DNA from: Desulforamulus ferrireducens
GTDB lineage: Bacteria > Bacillota > Desulfotomaculia > Desulfotomaculales > Desulfotomaculaceae
Length of the DNA stretch: 64,000 nt
Direction: 5' to 3'
NCBI RefSeq assembly: GCF_002005145.1
Contig: NZ_CP019698.1
Location: forward strand, 2,232,001-2,296,000
Positions 16,727 through 24,637 of the stretch are shown piece after piece (the first letter of the stretch is position 1; every line of letters begins with the position of its first letter). A program made the position numbers and the translations under genes. The notes under the pieces are model-generated. The model was not told the DNA's origin. It was given only the letters and a program-made list of their open reading frames with translations, and made no database searches.

Positions 16727-16953
16727 CTAATGTACCTCCCTAAATTTTTTGGGCAAACGCAATTTTTCATTAACTAGATATTTTAATTAGGTATTTAAAG
16801 CCATCCCTCCCTCAACCCCCATCAATTATAGGAGTGCCTATGTAATATAAAACATCTTATGTAAAAAACTTCTGTTCACAGGAATAGATATGTAATTTAT
16901 TGCCAATACTTAGGATGAAGCTGTTGCTTTATTAATTTTGAGGAGGAAATATA

Positions 16954-17151
16954 TTGCAAGGAAAGGTTAAATGGTTTAATGCCAATAAAGGCTACGGTTT
17001 CATAGAAGCCGAGTCTGGCACAGATGTATTTGTCCATTACTCAGCAATCCAATCCGATGGCTACCGCACCTTAGAGGAAGGTCAACCGGTTGAGTTTGAT
17101 GTAGTAGAGGGAAATCGTGGCCCCCAGGCCGCTAATGTGAATAAGTTATAA
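16954..17151 (+). CDS. cold-shock domain protein
   Basis: A 65-residue cold-shock protein with both RNA-binding motifs: KGYGFIE (RNP1) and VFVHYSAI (RNP2). It binds single-stranded RNA or DNA as a chaperone. The start is TTG at 16954 behind GAGGAGG. It lies on the plus strand between the minus-strand riboswitch leader and the nup operon, and shares its terminator hairpin with that leader. Read-through transcripts from the leader would be fully antisense to it. Confidence 0.95.
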   Translation: MQGKVKWFNANKGYGFIEAESGTDVFVHYSAIQSDGYRTLEEGQPVEFDVVEGNRGPQAANVNKL

Positions 17152-17153
17152 AT

Positions 17154-17214
17154 AAAAAAGCCCAGCACGATAGGTTTCAGTACTCATCAGAGTGAAACCT
17201 ACCGCCTGGGCTTT
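17154..17214 (-). terminator. riboswitch terminator, shared with csp on the other strand
   Basis: On the minus strand AAAGCCCAG (17213-17205) pairs with CTGGGCTTT (17165-17157), with an inner GGTAGGTTTCA / TGAAACCTATC stem, ending in six T (17159-17154). The left arm is also the conserved 3' part of the PRPP aptamer, so aptamer and terminator compete. On the plus strand the same hairpin follows the csp stop by a few bases and ends in four T. Confidence 0.85.
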
Positions 17215-17303
17215 TATCCCTTTCGGTGTAACGTCTGTAGACGCCTGTACCGCTTGGACCAAACCAACCTCTTTAGGTTGTGGAACCCTAGGTACACTTT
17301 CCC
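17194..17303 (-). ncRNA. PRPP riboswitch aptamer (ykkC class)
   Basis: On the minus strand the conserved blocks of PRPP-type ykkC RNAs appear in order: GGGAAAGTG, CCTAGGGTTCC, a variable hairpin, GGTCCAAG, a second variable hairpin, TTACACCG and GGGATAAAAGCCCAGGCGG. The GGTCCAAG form and the CCCAGGCGGTAGG ending favour PRPP over the guanidine subtype (GGTCCGAGAG). It directly follows a guanine aptamer and overlaps the terminator stem, so PRPP would be expected to prevent termination. Confidence 0.88.
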
Positions 17304-17368
17304 TCCGTAGTTAGGCAATTACGGTTGCCTTGTAGAAACGCCTGAGCCAATCCCCAAGCATATACGGA
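17304..17368 (-). ncRNA. guanine riboswitch aptamer
   Basis: On the minus strand P1 is TCCGTA / TACGGA, P2 CTTGGG / CTCAGG, J2/3 GTTTCTAC, P3 AGGCA / TTGCCT with loop ACCGTAA, and J3/1 ACTAC. The pyrimidine that sets specificity is C, as in guanine rather than adenine riboswitches. It lies immediately 5' of the PRPP aptamer; only one terminator follows the pair, the known tandem arrangement in which guanine and PRPP have opposing effects. Confidence 0.88.
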
Positions 17369-17388
17369 ATAATACATTGTACAAGATT

Positions 17389-17417
17389 ATACTACCAAGA
17401 CTGCACGGAATTGTCAA
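17389..17417 (-). promoter_or_regulatory. sigma-A promoter of the tandem riboswitch
   Basis: On the minus strand TTGACA (17417-17412) is followed after 17 bp by TAGTAT, with TATAAT three bases further on (17391-17386). The start site would fall about 10 bases before the guanine aptamer. Confidence 0.75.
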
Positions 17418-17567
17418 CGAGCAATTAAACTTTTAGACAAAAAGTGATAAGTTTTGAGGAATTCCGGAGCTATTTGATTTTATCTGCATACTATAAAATA
17501 TCTTATCAGCAAAGGCTAGTTGGAATATGGTTATCAACCACATTTAGTCTAACACGGAGGAACACCT

Positions 17568-17747
17568 ATGGTTATTTGCCCCTATTGCCAAAAGGAAGTT
17601 ACCGGTGAGTTTGACACTTGCCCTCACTGCGGCGTAACAATGATTTATTTTCATCACTGCCACCGTTGTAACCAGGAAATTGCTACAACCGGCATCTTAA
17701 AATTCTGCCCTCTCTGTGACGCAGATTTTTCCGACCAAATGAATTAG
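17568..17747 (+). CDS. zinc-ribbon protein, 59 aa
   Basis: Read by hand: ATG at 17568 after CGGAGG, 59 codons, TAG at 17745-17747. It contains four C-x-x-C pairs (CPYC, CPHC, CHRC, CPLC), the pattern of a double zinc ribbon. It overlaps the 3' end of the convergent phosphatase gene by four bases. Function is unknown; such small proteins are often RNA- or protein-binding. There is no obvious promoter or operon partner. Confidence 0.7.
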   Translation: MVICPYCQKEVTGEFDTCPHCGVTMIYFHHCHRCNQEIATTGILKFCPLCDADFSDQMN

Positions 17748-18493
17748 TGTCGAACATAATAGACCGCTTTGGCCGCTACCTGCAGAATTTCCCGTTCCGG
17801 ATAGCGCAAGGCCGTTAAATGACCTCCCATGGCACAACCGGTATCAATATCAATGGTATTATTCTTGAACTGCGGTTTTTCCACCGGGGTGTGTCCATAT
17901 ACAATTAAAGCCTTACCCCGGTAATGCTCTGCCCAGTCAAGTCGGACAGGCAATCCATCCGGGGTTACTTCCCCCGTTGTGTCTCCGTAAAGACAAAAGC
18001 TCTCAATCCTTTTATTAATCTTACCAATCATATGTTCTTTAATACCGGCATGGGCCACCACCAAATTTCCCTGATCAAGAATCAAATAGGGAGCAGCGGA
18101 CTGATAAAAGCTGGTAAATTCTTCAGTAAAAGCAGCTTTTTCTGTAGCATTAAGCTGTAAAAATTCCTCCACGGTTTTTTCCAAGCCATATTTTATCTGC
18201 ACATTTCGTCCAGTCAAATAGCCGTTTAATTTTTTGCAATGATTCCCCGGTACATATAAAGCGTCGCCCTGTTGCACCATCTTCATGGCTGTTTTAATGC
18301 TGTCTAGACAATGGGGCCCTCGATCTCCCAGATCCCCCAAATAGACAGCTTTTCTTCCCTCAGGATGATGAAAACTCCCTTGCTTTTGCCGATAGCCTAA
18401 TAAAGCAAGCAGTTCTTGCAATTCTTCCAAACAACCATGAACATCGCCAATGATGTCAAAGGGCCCCTTTTCCTGACTAAGATTAAATCTCAA
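17744..18493 (-). CDS. Ser/Thr phosphatase / diadenosine-tetraphosphatase-like metallophosphoesterase
   Basis: A protein of about 250 residues of the PPP-type calcineurin-like family, related to PrpE/ApaH. Motifs in order are IIGDVHGCLEE, YLGDLGDRGP, VPGNHCKK, VVAHAGI and VYGHTPV; all metal ligands are present. It probably removes phosphate from a phosphoprotein or from dinucleoside polyphosphates; the sequence does not decide. I choose the TTG at 18493 because an AGGGGGAG site lies just before it. The GTG at 18532 is within the preceding terminator hairpin. Confidence 0.85.
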   Translation of the reverse strand: MRFNLSQEKGPFDIIGDVHGCLEELQELLALLGYRQKQGSFHHPEGRKAVYLGDLGDRGPHCLDSIKTAMKMVQQGDALYVPGNHCKKLNGYLTGRNVQIKYGLEKTVEEFLQLNATEKAAFTEEFTSFYQSAAPYLILDQGNLVVAHAGIKEHMIGKINKRIESFCLYGDTTGEVTPDGLPVRLDWAEHYRGKALIVYGHTPVEKPQFKNNTIDIDTGCAMGGHLTALRYPEREILQVAAKAVYYVRH

Positions 18494-18513
18494 AGATACT
18501 CCCCCTAACAGGC

Positions 18514-18541
18514 CAAAACGCCCGGTACCCACCGGACGTTC
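18514..18541 (-). terminator. terminator-like hairpin
   Basis: AACGTCCGGT and ACCGGGCGTT pair with one mismatch, followed by a short T-tract on the minus strand; it lies right after the small membrane-protein gene. Confidence 0.55.
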
Positions 18542-18547
18542 CCCAAA

Positions 18548-18760
18548 CTAAAAGAAATCCTCCTCATCTTCCTCTGAATTCACCCAATCGATCAGGGGAT
18601 TATAACCGAGCAATCCCACGGCGGTAGTTTTTAAACCCAGCAAGGTCATACCCTTGCCTAAATAGGAGTTCTTAATACTTTCAGAGCGACCCAGACCGGT
18701 AAAGGCCAGACCACCAATTACACTAAGAAGGCGTTCTGTGGAATTCATGTTTTGCCGCAT
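18548..18760 (-). CDS. small DUF2892-like protein
   Basis: A 70-residue protein whose N-terminal part (STERLLSVIGGLAFTGLGR) and hydrophobic middle resemble DUF2892-type small inner-membrane proteins; the C-terminus is very acidic (NSEEDEEDFF). It probably has one or two membrane-associated helices. The start is the ATG at 18760 behind GGAGGTG rather than the TTG at 18775, which lies on top of that site. Function unknown. Confidence 0.65.
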   Translation of the reverse strand: MRQNMNSTERLLSVIGGLAFTGLGRSESIKNSYLGKGMTLLGLKTTAVGLLGYNPLIDWVNSEEDEEDFF

Positions 18761-18834
18761 CTGCTTCACCTCCAATTTTAGTATGGACTGTGAAGCTTAT
18801 GTTTTAACCACCACAATATCTGGTGTTGTTGGCT

Positions 18835-19101
18835 TTAATTGATAACATCTTCAGGTAACCTGTGCAGGGCTTTGTACTCATACCAACCACACTTACCACA
18901 GGCTAATACATGGGTACAGCACTCTTCGGTATAACCCTGATAACCATCCTCATAGATTTTTTGATCTTCATAGGAACTGTATGGGTCAAAAAAATCCTGG
19001 ATTAGTCCCTGGTCAGCCAAAACATCGCCACAACGGGGGCACAAATAGTTTAAGGTATATAACCTATTGCAAAGCACACATACCGCAACCAAGCAGCTCA
19101 C
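18835..19101 (-). CDS. zinc-ribbon-like protein, 88 aa
   Basis: Cysteine pairs occur in CVLCNRL, CPRCGD, ECC and CGKCGW, suggesting two zinc-ribbon half-sites. The body is acidic and tyrosine-rich. The start may be GTG at 19101 or TTG at 19092, nine bases after GAGG; this cannot be decided. It lies downstream of the nucleoside-recognition pair. Family and function are not recognised. Confidence 0.6.
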   Translation of the reverse strand: MSCLVAVCVLCNRLYTLNYLCPRCGDVLADQGLIQDFFDPYSSYEDQKIYEDGYQGYTEECCTHVLACGKCGWYEYKALHRLPEDVIN

Positions 19102-19198
19102 CTCATAATAAATATTTTATTCATCAGTGGTGCCGCCAAGCGGCATGTTAGTCTGAAAAAAGTTTTCCCCAGGGAGCCTTTGAAAATGCGTTACCAAG

Positions 19199-19717
19199 TT
19201 ATCCTTTATCACAATGGGAACAATGGGGCACAATTACTTTGCCAGCCAGCACTTTCTCCAAGCGGTATATTCCTTGCCAGCGGGAAAGCAGGTAAGTTAC
19301 TGCCACCGCTAAAACAATTCGGCTGACTAAAATAAGAAAACCGTTGGCACCCACTGCCATAAACAGGGCTGTATCCTCCACAACCGAGTGACATAGAATT
19401 AAGAAGATATTAATGAGAAATAAATCCCGCCAAGTTAAGTCGCCATTTTTCACACTTTCAATAATAACACCGGCACCATAGGCTAAACCGAAGGTTAAAC
19501 CAACCAGTATTGGAAAGGCCCCTTTTTGTGGTAGACGAAAAAAGCGCATGAGGGGTGCCAACCAATGGGCAATTTTATCCAATATTCGGAGATCCTTGGC
19601 TATTTCTAAAAGCACCATGAGGGGAATAATAATGATGGCCATCTGCCAAACACTATTTATACTCCCCCATAGGGCCGTGTTAATAAATTCCCACCACTGA
19701 ATAGTATCCACAAGCAC
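19199..19717 (-). CDS. nucleoside-recognition (Gate) domain membrane protein, second of a pair
   Basis: A 172-residue membrane protein with about four hydrophobic segments and the Gate/nucleoside-recognition pattern (LPQKGAFPILVGLTFGLAYGAG; HSVVEDTALFMAVG). The C-terminus carries CSHC. It follows a related 139-residue gene by 15 bases, as in SpmA/SpmB-like pairs where two half-size proteins form one transporter-like unit. What passes the membrane is unknown. Confidence 0.78.
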   Translation of the reverse strand: MLVDTIQWWEFINTALWGSINSVWQMAIIIIPLMVLLEIAKDLRILDKIAHWLAPLMRFFRLPQKGAFPILVGLTFGLAYGAGVIIESVKNGDLTWRDLFLINIFLILCHSVVEDTALFMAVGANGFLILVSRIVLAVAVTYLLSRWQGIYRLEKVLAGKVIVPHCSHCDKG

Positions 19718-19732
19718 ACCTCCTGTTTAACC

Positions 19733-20152
19733 CTAGAGCAAAAGATTTAAAATAATCCCAGCCAAAATCGCCAATATAACGCGACATAACCCTATAAACC
19801 AGGGATTAATACCACATTTCCCTGCCACCGCACTTTCCACAATGATGGTATGAGATAACAGCAACATCAGAGCAATAATATTGATTTCCTTGACATTTAG
19901 TTGCAGTGAGGATATCACTCCCAAAGCCCCGTATATATTTAGTACGTTTCCCACCACCAGAGCCAGGGATGCTTCTCCCGGCAAACCCACATATTTCATC
20001 AAGGGAGAACAGAAGTCTGCGATATGGTTGAAAACAGGCGTAAAACTTAGGAAAGTAACCAGCACATAAATGGGTACCACCACCTTGGTCAATAGCCAGG
20101 TGGTGGATAAGCCCTTGTGAAGACCCCGCTTTAAAGTATCGATTGTAACCAT
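19733..20152 (-). CDS. nucleoside-recognition (Gate) domain membrane protein, first of a pair
   Basis: A 139-residue membrane protein with about four hydrophobic segments. Residues 73-95 (GLPGEASLALVVGNVLNIYG) and the HTIIVESAVAGKCG segment align with the Gate domain of its downstream partner. Together they make a SpmA/SpmB-like half-unit pair. A terminator behind selB separates them from the sel operon. Confidence 0.75.
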   Translation of the reverse strand: MVTIDTLKRGLHKGLSTTWLLTKVVVPIYVLVTFLSFTPVFNHIADFCSPLMKYVGLPGEASLALVVGNVLNIYGALGVISSLQLNVKEINIIALMLLLSHTIIVESAVAGKCGINPWFIGLCRVILAILAGIILNLLL

Positions 20153-20215
20153 GTAATAAAACCCCCAGATTAAGGATGAACAGGCTTAATCCAAAAAACT
20201 GATGGCTGAAAGCCA

Positions 20216-20257
20216 AAATAAAGATGTGTCGCATGACAGTAGTTTTGCGACACATCC
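20216..20257 (-). terminator. terminator of selAB
   Basis: On the minus strand the perfect 11-bp stem GATGTGTCGCA / TGCGACACATC is followed by TTTATTTT, directly after the selB stop codon. Confidence 0.8.
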
Positions 20258-20263
20258 TTTACA

Positions 20264-22171
20264 CTAGACCAGCACCCGGTTATCTCCCACCCTGCGGGTA
20301 ACCCTTTCACGGTCAAGGGTTTCCAACAGAGGTAAGATGTATTTCCGAGAAGTGTTCAATATATCCCTGGTTTGAGCTACTGAAATTTCTTTATTTTGTT
20401 TAAGATACTCAATAATCATTTCCTTGGCTTGCAGGTAAAGCTCAGCTGTAAAATATAATTGTTCGTCCGCTAATTTTACCAATTTTCCTGTGCGCATAAG
20501 ATATTGTAAATACTCCTGGGCTTCGGTGTCTTTTAATCTATGCTGCTTAACAATCTCCTGCCAGGAAGGAGGCTGATATTTACCCTGTTGAACACTGGCC
20601 AGCAGGGAATCTGCAATTTTTCGGTAATTGCCGGAGAGTTCCTGGTTAAAATCCGGATGAGCTAAGGTTTTCTCATGAACCCGCAAGAAACCATCGATTG
20701 ACATAGAGTTAAGTAAAAATTGAAAGTCCTTGCCGCTAACAAAGGGTAGCTTGCGAGAACGCATTTCTTCCTTGGGCAATCCTTCCCGCAAGGGATATTC
20801 TAAATGATATTTTTTTAACAATTCTTGCATATCCTTGGCCCAACCCTCATAGACCGGCCAGGCAACAAAGAGATCTTTCTTTTCCCCAACAATCCTTTTC
20901 ACTTGCTGGTTTGCCACCAGATTTGACAAAGCCGTATGTACATCACCGCTGACCAAACCGGTGGCTGTGACTATCTCCTCTTCCTGGAATAAACCCTGTT
21001 TACCTGCCAGAAACTGCTCAATTACTTCTTCCGGTGTACCCATTTCTTTAGTGGCCAGGCCTTCCAGTACTTCCGGACGATAGCGTTTGTGTTTAGGAGC
21101 GTTGGCATCAATAACCACTCCTCCCCCAATTGTCCGCATGGGGGAATAGGAGCGGATGACAAAGCGATCTCCTTTGCCAGCCACAGCCTGTTCTTCCAGT
21201 TCCAGCTGTGCGTAGCTTTCCACTCCGGGTTCCAACTTCTCCCGGTCCAGCAAGCGAACACGACCTAAAATTTCATCCGTACCCAAGTAAAGCCTTACCC
21301 GGGCCCTATTTCTTAAAGGTTTGGCAGCACTTTCCAGCAGTAACAGACGTACATCCATGCGGTGTGAAGGATCAACACTGTTGGGAGTTACCAAGACATT
21401 CCCTCGATGGATCTCTTCCACCTCCACACCTGTTAGGTTTACTGCTGTTCTTTGTCCGGCTCTGGCCTGCTCCACCTTCTGACCGTGTACTTGCAAGGAA
21501 CGAACCCGGGAAATTAGTCTCTGGGGCATAATTTCCACTGTATCTCCAATGGAAATACGGCCGGAATGTAAAGTGCCGGTTACTACTGTGCCAAAACCAG
21601 TAACCGAAAACACCCGATCTATGGGTAAACGCAGCTTACCAATACTTACCCTTTCCTCGGTGTCCTCCACGAACTGATCGATGGTCTTGAGTAACTCCTC
21701 AATGCCTTGTTTAGTAATGGATGAGACCGGAATAATGGGTGCTTCTTTAAGAATGGTGCCCTGGAGATAATCCCTGACTTCCTCAGTTACTAACCCTAAC
21801 CAGTCTTCATCCACTAAATCGACCTTGGTTAACACCACTATCCCTTTTTTTACCTGTAATAATTGAATGATATCCACGTGTTCCCGGGTCTGGGGCATAA
21901 CCCCTTCATCGGCAGCAATGACCAGCATGACTAAATCTATGCCGCCCACTCCCGCCAACATATTTTTAATAAACCTTTCATGGCCCGGTACATCAACAAT
22001 ACCCGCTTGTTTGCCACTGGGTAACTTCAACTGGGCAAATCCCAGCTCAATGGAGATACCCCTCTCCTTTTCTTCCTTTAAACGATCGGTATCCGTACCA
22101 GTTAAGGTTTTAATTAGCAAGGTCTTGCCATGGTCCACATGGCCGGCGGTGCCAATGATGATATGCTTCAT
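20264..22171 (-). CDS. selB: selenocysteine-specific elongation factor SelB
   Basis: A 635-residue SelB. The GTPase domain has G1 GHVDHGKT, G3 DVPGHERF and G4 TKVD, followed by two beta-barrel domains and a C-terminal winged-helix region of about 250 residues that binds the bacterial SECIS hairpin. It delivers Sec-tRNA to in-frame UGA codons. Its ATG overlaps the selA stop codon (ATGA), so the two are coupled. A likely client, the ArsC-like gene with a TGA codon, lies 34 kb away in this window. No selC or selD is seen here. Confidence 0.96.
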   Translation of the reverse strand: MKHIIIGTAGHVDHGKTLLIKTLTGTDTDRLKEEKERGISIELGFAQLKLPSGKQAGIVDVPGHERFIKNMLAGVGGIDLVMLVIAADEGVMPQTREHVDIIQLLQVKKGIVVLTKVDLVDEDWLGLVTEEVRDYLQGTILKEAPIIPVSSITKQGIEELLKTIDQFVEDTEERVSIGKLRLPIDRVFSVTGFGTVVTGTLHSGRISIGDTVEIMPQRLISRVRSLQVHGQKVEQARAGQRTAVNLTGVEVEEIHRGNVLVTPNSVDPSHRMDVRLLLLESAAKPLRNRARVRLYLGTDEILGRVRLLDREKLEPGVESYAQLELEEQAVAGKGDRFVIRSYSPMRTIGGGVVIDANAPKHKRYRPEVLEGLATKEMGTPEEVIEQFLAGKQGLFQEEEIVTATGLVSGDVHTALSNLVANQQVKRIVGEKKDLFVAWPVYEGWAKDMQELLKKYHLEYPLREGLPKEEMRSRKLPFVSGKDFQFLLNSMSIDGFLRVHEKTLAHPDFNQELSGNYRKIADSLLASVQQGKYQPPSWQEIVKQHRLKDTEAQEYLQYLMRTGKLVKLADEQLYFTAELYLQAKEMIIEYLKQNKEISVAQTRDILNTSRKYILPLLETLDRERVTRRVGDNRVLV

Positions 22172-23595
22172 CTTCCGGTGCCCTCCCTGGAATTGATTAT
22201 ACGAGACATCACATCGGCCAAAGGTTCAATCTCCTCCGGTTGGACTGTTCGTAAATCCACCTGGTATTTGTTATCCTGCACTCTGCCAACCACTGCCGGC
22301 TCGGCTAATCTTAACCTGACGGACAGTTCTTCCACCGATAAATGTTCTGCCACACAGGTAACTAAATAGGTGGGTAATTCAGCGGTGGGCATAGAACCGC
22401 CACCTACCTGGGAAGTACCCGGAGCTAAGTCAATTTGAGCAGGGGAAGTTATCTTTTCTTTAAGCAGGGCAAGTAGTTTCTCTGCTCTGTCTTTTACAGC
22501 AGCGGGAGCTTCTGTGAGCATTCTTATGGTAGGAATATTTTTCAGTACATTGTCCTGATCAATATATTCTCTCAGGGTGGCTTCCAAAGCAGCCACCGTG
22601 AACTTATTAATACGTATGGCTCTGGTGAGGGGATTCTTCTTCATTTGGTCGATCCACTTACGTTTGCCTACAATAATACCCGCCTGGGGTCCACCCAACA
22701 GTTTGTCCCCGGAAAAGGTAACTACATCTGCCCCGGCTGCCACAACTTCCTGCACACTGGGTTCCTGGGGTAAACCATAGGGAGCCAGATCCACCAGGAA
22801 GCCACTACCAAGATCCGACATTACCGGTATTTGTCGTTCTGCCCCAATTTGCACCAATTCTTCAACGGTTGTTTCCCGGGTAAAACCAACAATGCGGTAA
22901 TTACTGGTATGAACATGCAGTAAAAGTGCTGTTTCTGCGGTGATGGCCTTTTGATAATCCTGCGGGTGGGTTTTATTGGTGGCTCCCACCTCCACTAACA
23001 GAGCACCGCTCTGCGCCATCACCTCAGGAATTCTAAAGGAACCGCCGATTTCCACTAACTGTCCCCGGGATACGATAACCTCTTTCCCCTTTGCCATAGT
23101 TCCTAAGGCTAACAATACAGCAGCAGCATTATTATTAACCACCAGGGCAGCTTCGGCGCCGGTAAGGCGGGTGATTAATTCTTCCACAGGTTCGTAACGG
23201 GAGCCTCGTTTACCTGAGTTGAGGTTGATCTCCAAATTACAATAGGAGGAGGCCACTGCCTCCACTGCCTCCTTGGCAGAACAAGACAGGAGGGCCCGTC
23301 CTAAATTGGTATGCAGCACCACACCGGTTGCATTGATTACCCGGCGTAAGTTAGGCTTAATTTCTTCTTTACTTAGTTCAATAGCTTTTTGAACTACCAG
23401 TTGTTCAAGATCTTCCGGGCCACCTGTGTAACTACCGGCTAAAATCTCCTGTCTCTTGACCTCGATGGCCCTGCGTACCGCGTCGACAATTACCGTTCTG
23501 GGTATCTTTGGCATCAACTCAAGAATGCTCGGGTTTTTCAGCAAATCGTCAACCTTTGGTAAGGATCTGAGCAATGATTTATTTAATGGTTCCAT
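22168..23595 (-). CDS. selA: L-seryl-tRNA(Sec) selenium transferase
   Basis: A 475-residue PLP enzyme that converts Ser-tRNA(Sec) to Sec-tRNA(Sec) using selenophosphate. An N-terminal tRNA-binding helical domain is followed by an aminotransferase-like core; the PLP lysine is in [13 protein letters not shown] (Lys 298), and [15 protein letters not shown] is the family signature. Length is typical. It is the first gene of selA-selB. The ATG has a GGAGG site. Confidence 0.96.
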   Translation of the reverse strand: MEPLNKSLLRSLPKVDDLLKNPSILELMPKIPRTVIVDAVRRAIEVKRQEILAGSYTGGPEDLEQLVVQKAIELSKEEIKPNLRRVINATGVVLHTNLGRALLSCSAKEAVEAVASSYCNLEINLNSGKRGSRYEPVEELITRLTGAEAALVVNNNAAAVLLALGTMAKGKEVIVSRGQLVEIGGSFRIPEVMAQSGALLVEVGATNKTHPQDYQKAITAETALLLHVHTSNYRIVGFTRETTVEELVQIGAERQIPVMSDLGSGFLVDLAPYGLPQEPSVQEVVAAGADVVTFSGDKLLGGPQAGIIVGKRKWIDQMKKNPLTRAIRINKFTVAALEATLREYIDQDNVLKNIPTIRMLTEAPAAVKDRAEKLLALLKEKITSPAQIDLAPGTSQVGGGSMPTAELPTYLVTCVAEHLSVEELSVRLRLAEPAVVGRVQDNKYQVDLRTVQPEEIEPLADVMSRIINSREGTGR

Positions 23596-23684
23596 GTGTT
23601 CCTCCGTACTTTCTTACTTTTTCCATTATAGGTTAGAATATGGCTAAAAATCAAGAAACCCAGCCTAAGCTGGGTATATAAGAA

Positions 23685-24401
23685 CTATTTTTGTCTTTGC
23701 ATAATCTGCATTAGTGTTTGTTCGGTATGAACTAGGTGATTCATCATAACCTGGTGCGCTTCCGTTTGATCACCCTTTTCTATGGCTCGATATATCTGTT
23801 CATGAAAATTATAGAGGATTTCAGAAGTTTCTGGACTTTTATAAAGCTCTTCTCTTACGGTTTTCATTTCATTCTGCATGGTTTCCGAAACTGAATTCAT
23901 CACTCTCATCAATAAGGAATTATGAGCGGCTTCGGTAACTGCGTAATGAAATTTTAAGTCATTAACCTCACCGGAGATTCCCTTAAGGATATCCTCATGC
24001 ATTCTATCCAGATAGTATTTAATCTTTTTCAGGTCTTCTTCGGTTCGGCGTACAGCAGCTAGGGCGGCGGCGGCAGTCTCAACAATTTTCCTTAATTCCA
24101 ATAACTCACAAAGAGTATCCTTGCCGGTTACCACTGCCAAGGACATAATATCTGTCATGGATTTTGTGCTCATCTCCCGCACAAAGGTCCCTTCACCCGG
24201 CCTAATCTCGATGATGCCAATGGCCTCTAAGGCCCGGTAGGCTTCCCTCACTGCCGATCTGCCGACTTGTAAACGCTCGGCCAATTCCCTTTCAGGGATC
24301 AGCTTACTACCAGGCGTGAGTTCACCTTGGGCAATCATCTCTTTGATTTGACTTACTATTTCTTCGTAGATTTTCTTTGGCTTAATAGGCTTGAACTCCA
24401 C
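23685..24401 (-). CDS. GntR/FadR-family transcriptional regulator, probably of lactate permease
   Basis: A protein of about 238 residues with an N-terminal winged helix (IPERELAERLQVGRSAVREAYRALEAIGI) and a C-terminal all-helical FCD ligand domain with the usual Arg/Asp/His residues. This is the LldR/PdhR type, which senses carboxylates such as lactate or pyruvate. It lies beside the lactate permease in the same direction, and a matching operator TGGTCTGACCA sits at the permease promoter, so it probably controls that gene. The GTG at 24401 is preferred over the ATG at 24422, which lacks a ribosome-binding site. Confidence 0.85.
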   Translation of the reverse strand: MEFKPIKPKKIYEEIVSQIKEMIAQGELTPGSKLIPERELAERLQVGRSAVREAYRALEAIGIIEIRPGEGTFVREMSTKSMTDIMSLAVVTGKDTLCELLELRKIVETAAAALAAVRRTEEDLKKIKYYLDRMHEDILKGISGEVNDLKFHYAVTEAAHNSLLMRVMNSVSETMQNEMKTVREELYKSPETSEILYNFHEQIYRAIEKGDQTEAHQVMMNHLVHTEQTLMQIMQRQK

Positions 24402-24440
24402 AATAAGTATCACCTCTGACATATTACGCCATAATTATCT

Positions 24441-24456
24441 GTTATAATATTATAAC
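24441..24456. promoter_or_regulatory. 16-bp palindrome upstream of the gntR-type gene
   Basis: GTTATAATATTATAAC is a perfect palindrome 40 bases upstream of the regulator start. It contains a -10-like TATAAT and could be an autoregulatory operator or simply the promoter core. Confidence 0.4.
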
Positions 24457-24502
24457 ATAATATCCAATCAGTTGACGGAATATTAAGTTATTATTGCTTA
24501 AA

Positions 24503-24637
24503 TAACCCAGCTCACCAGCTGGGTTGTTATGTATAGTTTTTGTTTAGGAAAAACACTGCTATACTTATTGGTTTATGTTTTCTCTTTTTTTATTAAGAGA
24601 GTTATGGGATCCTTAGATCCCATAACTCTCTGTTTTT
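24503..24637. repeat. two perfect hairpins between lactate permease and its regulator
   Basis: AACCCAGCT / AGCTGGGTT (24503-24524) and a 16-bp stem AGAGAGTTATGGGATC / GATCCCATAACTCTCT (24596-24631) followed by GTTTTTT on the plus strand. The T-run is on the strand opposite to the permease. The larger hairpin nevertheless lies right behind the permease stop and probably protects or ends its message. Confidence 0.6.

Noticed and set aside
17194-17303. ykkC element read as a guanidine-I riboswitch
   Set aside because: The blocks GGTCCAAG and CCCAGGCGGTAGG, the preceding guanine aptamer and the purine operon fit the PRPP subtype instead.
23590-23690. Search for tRNA-Sec (selC) beside selAB
   Set aside because: No tRNA-like fold is visible in the gaps around selA and selB; selC must lie elsewhere.
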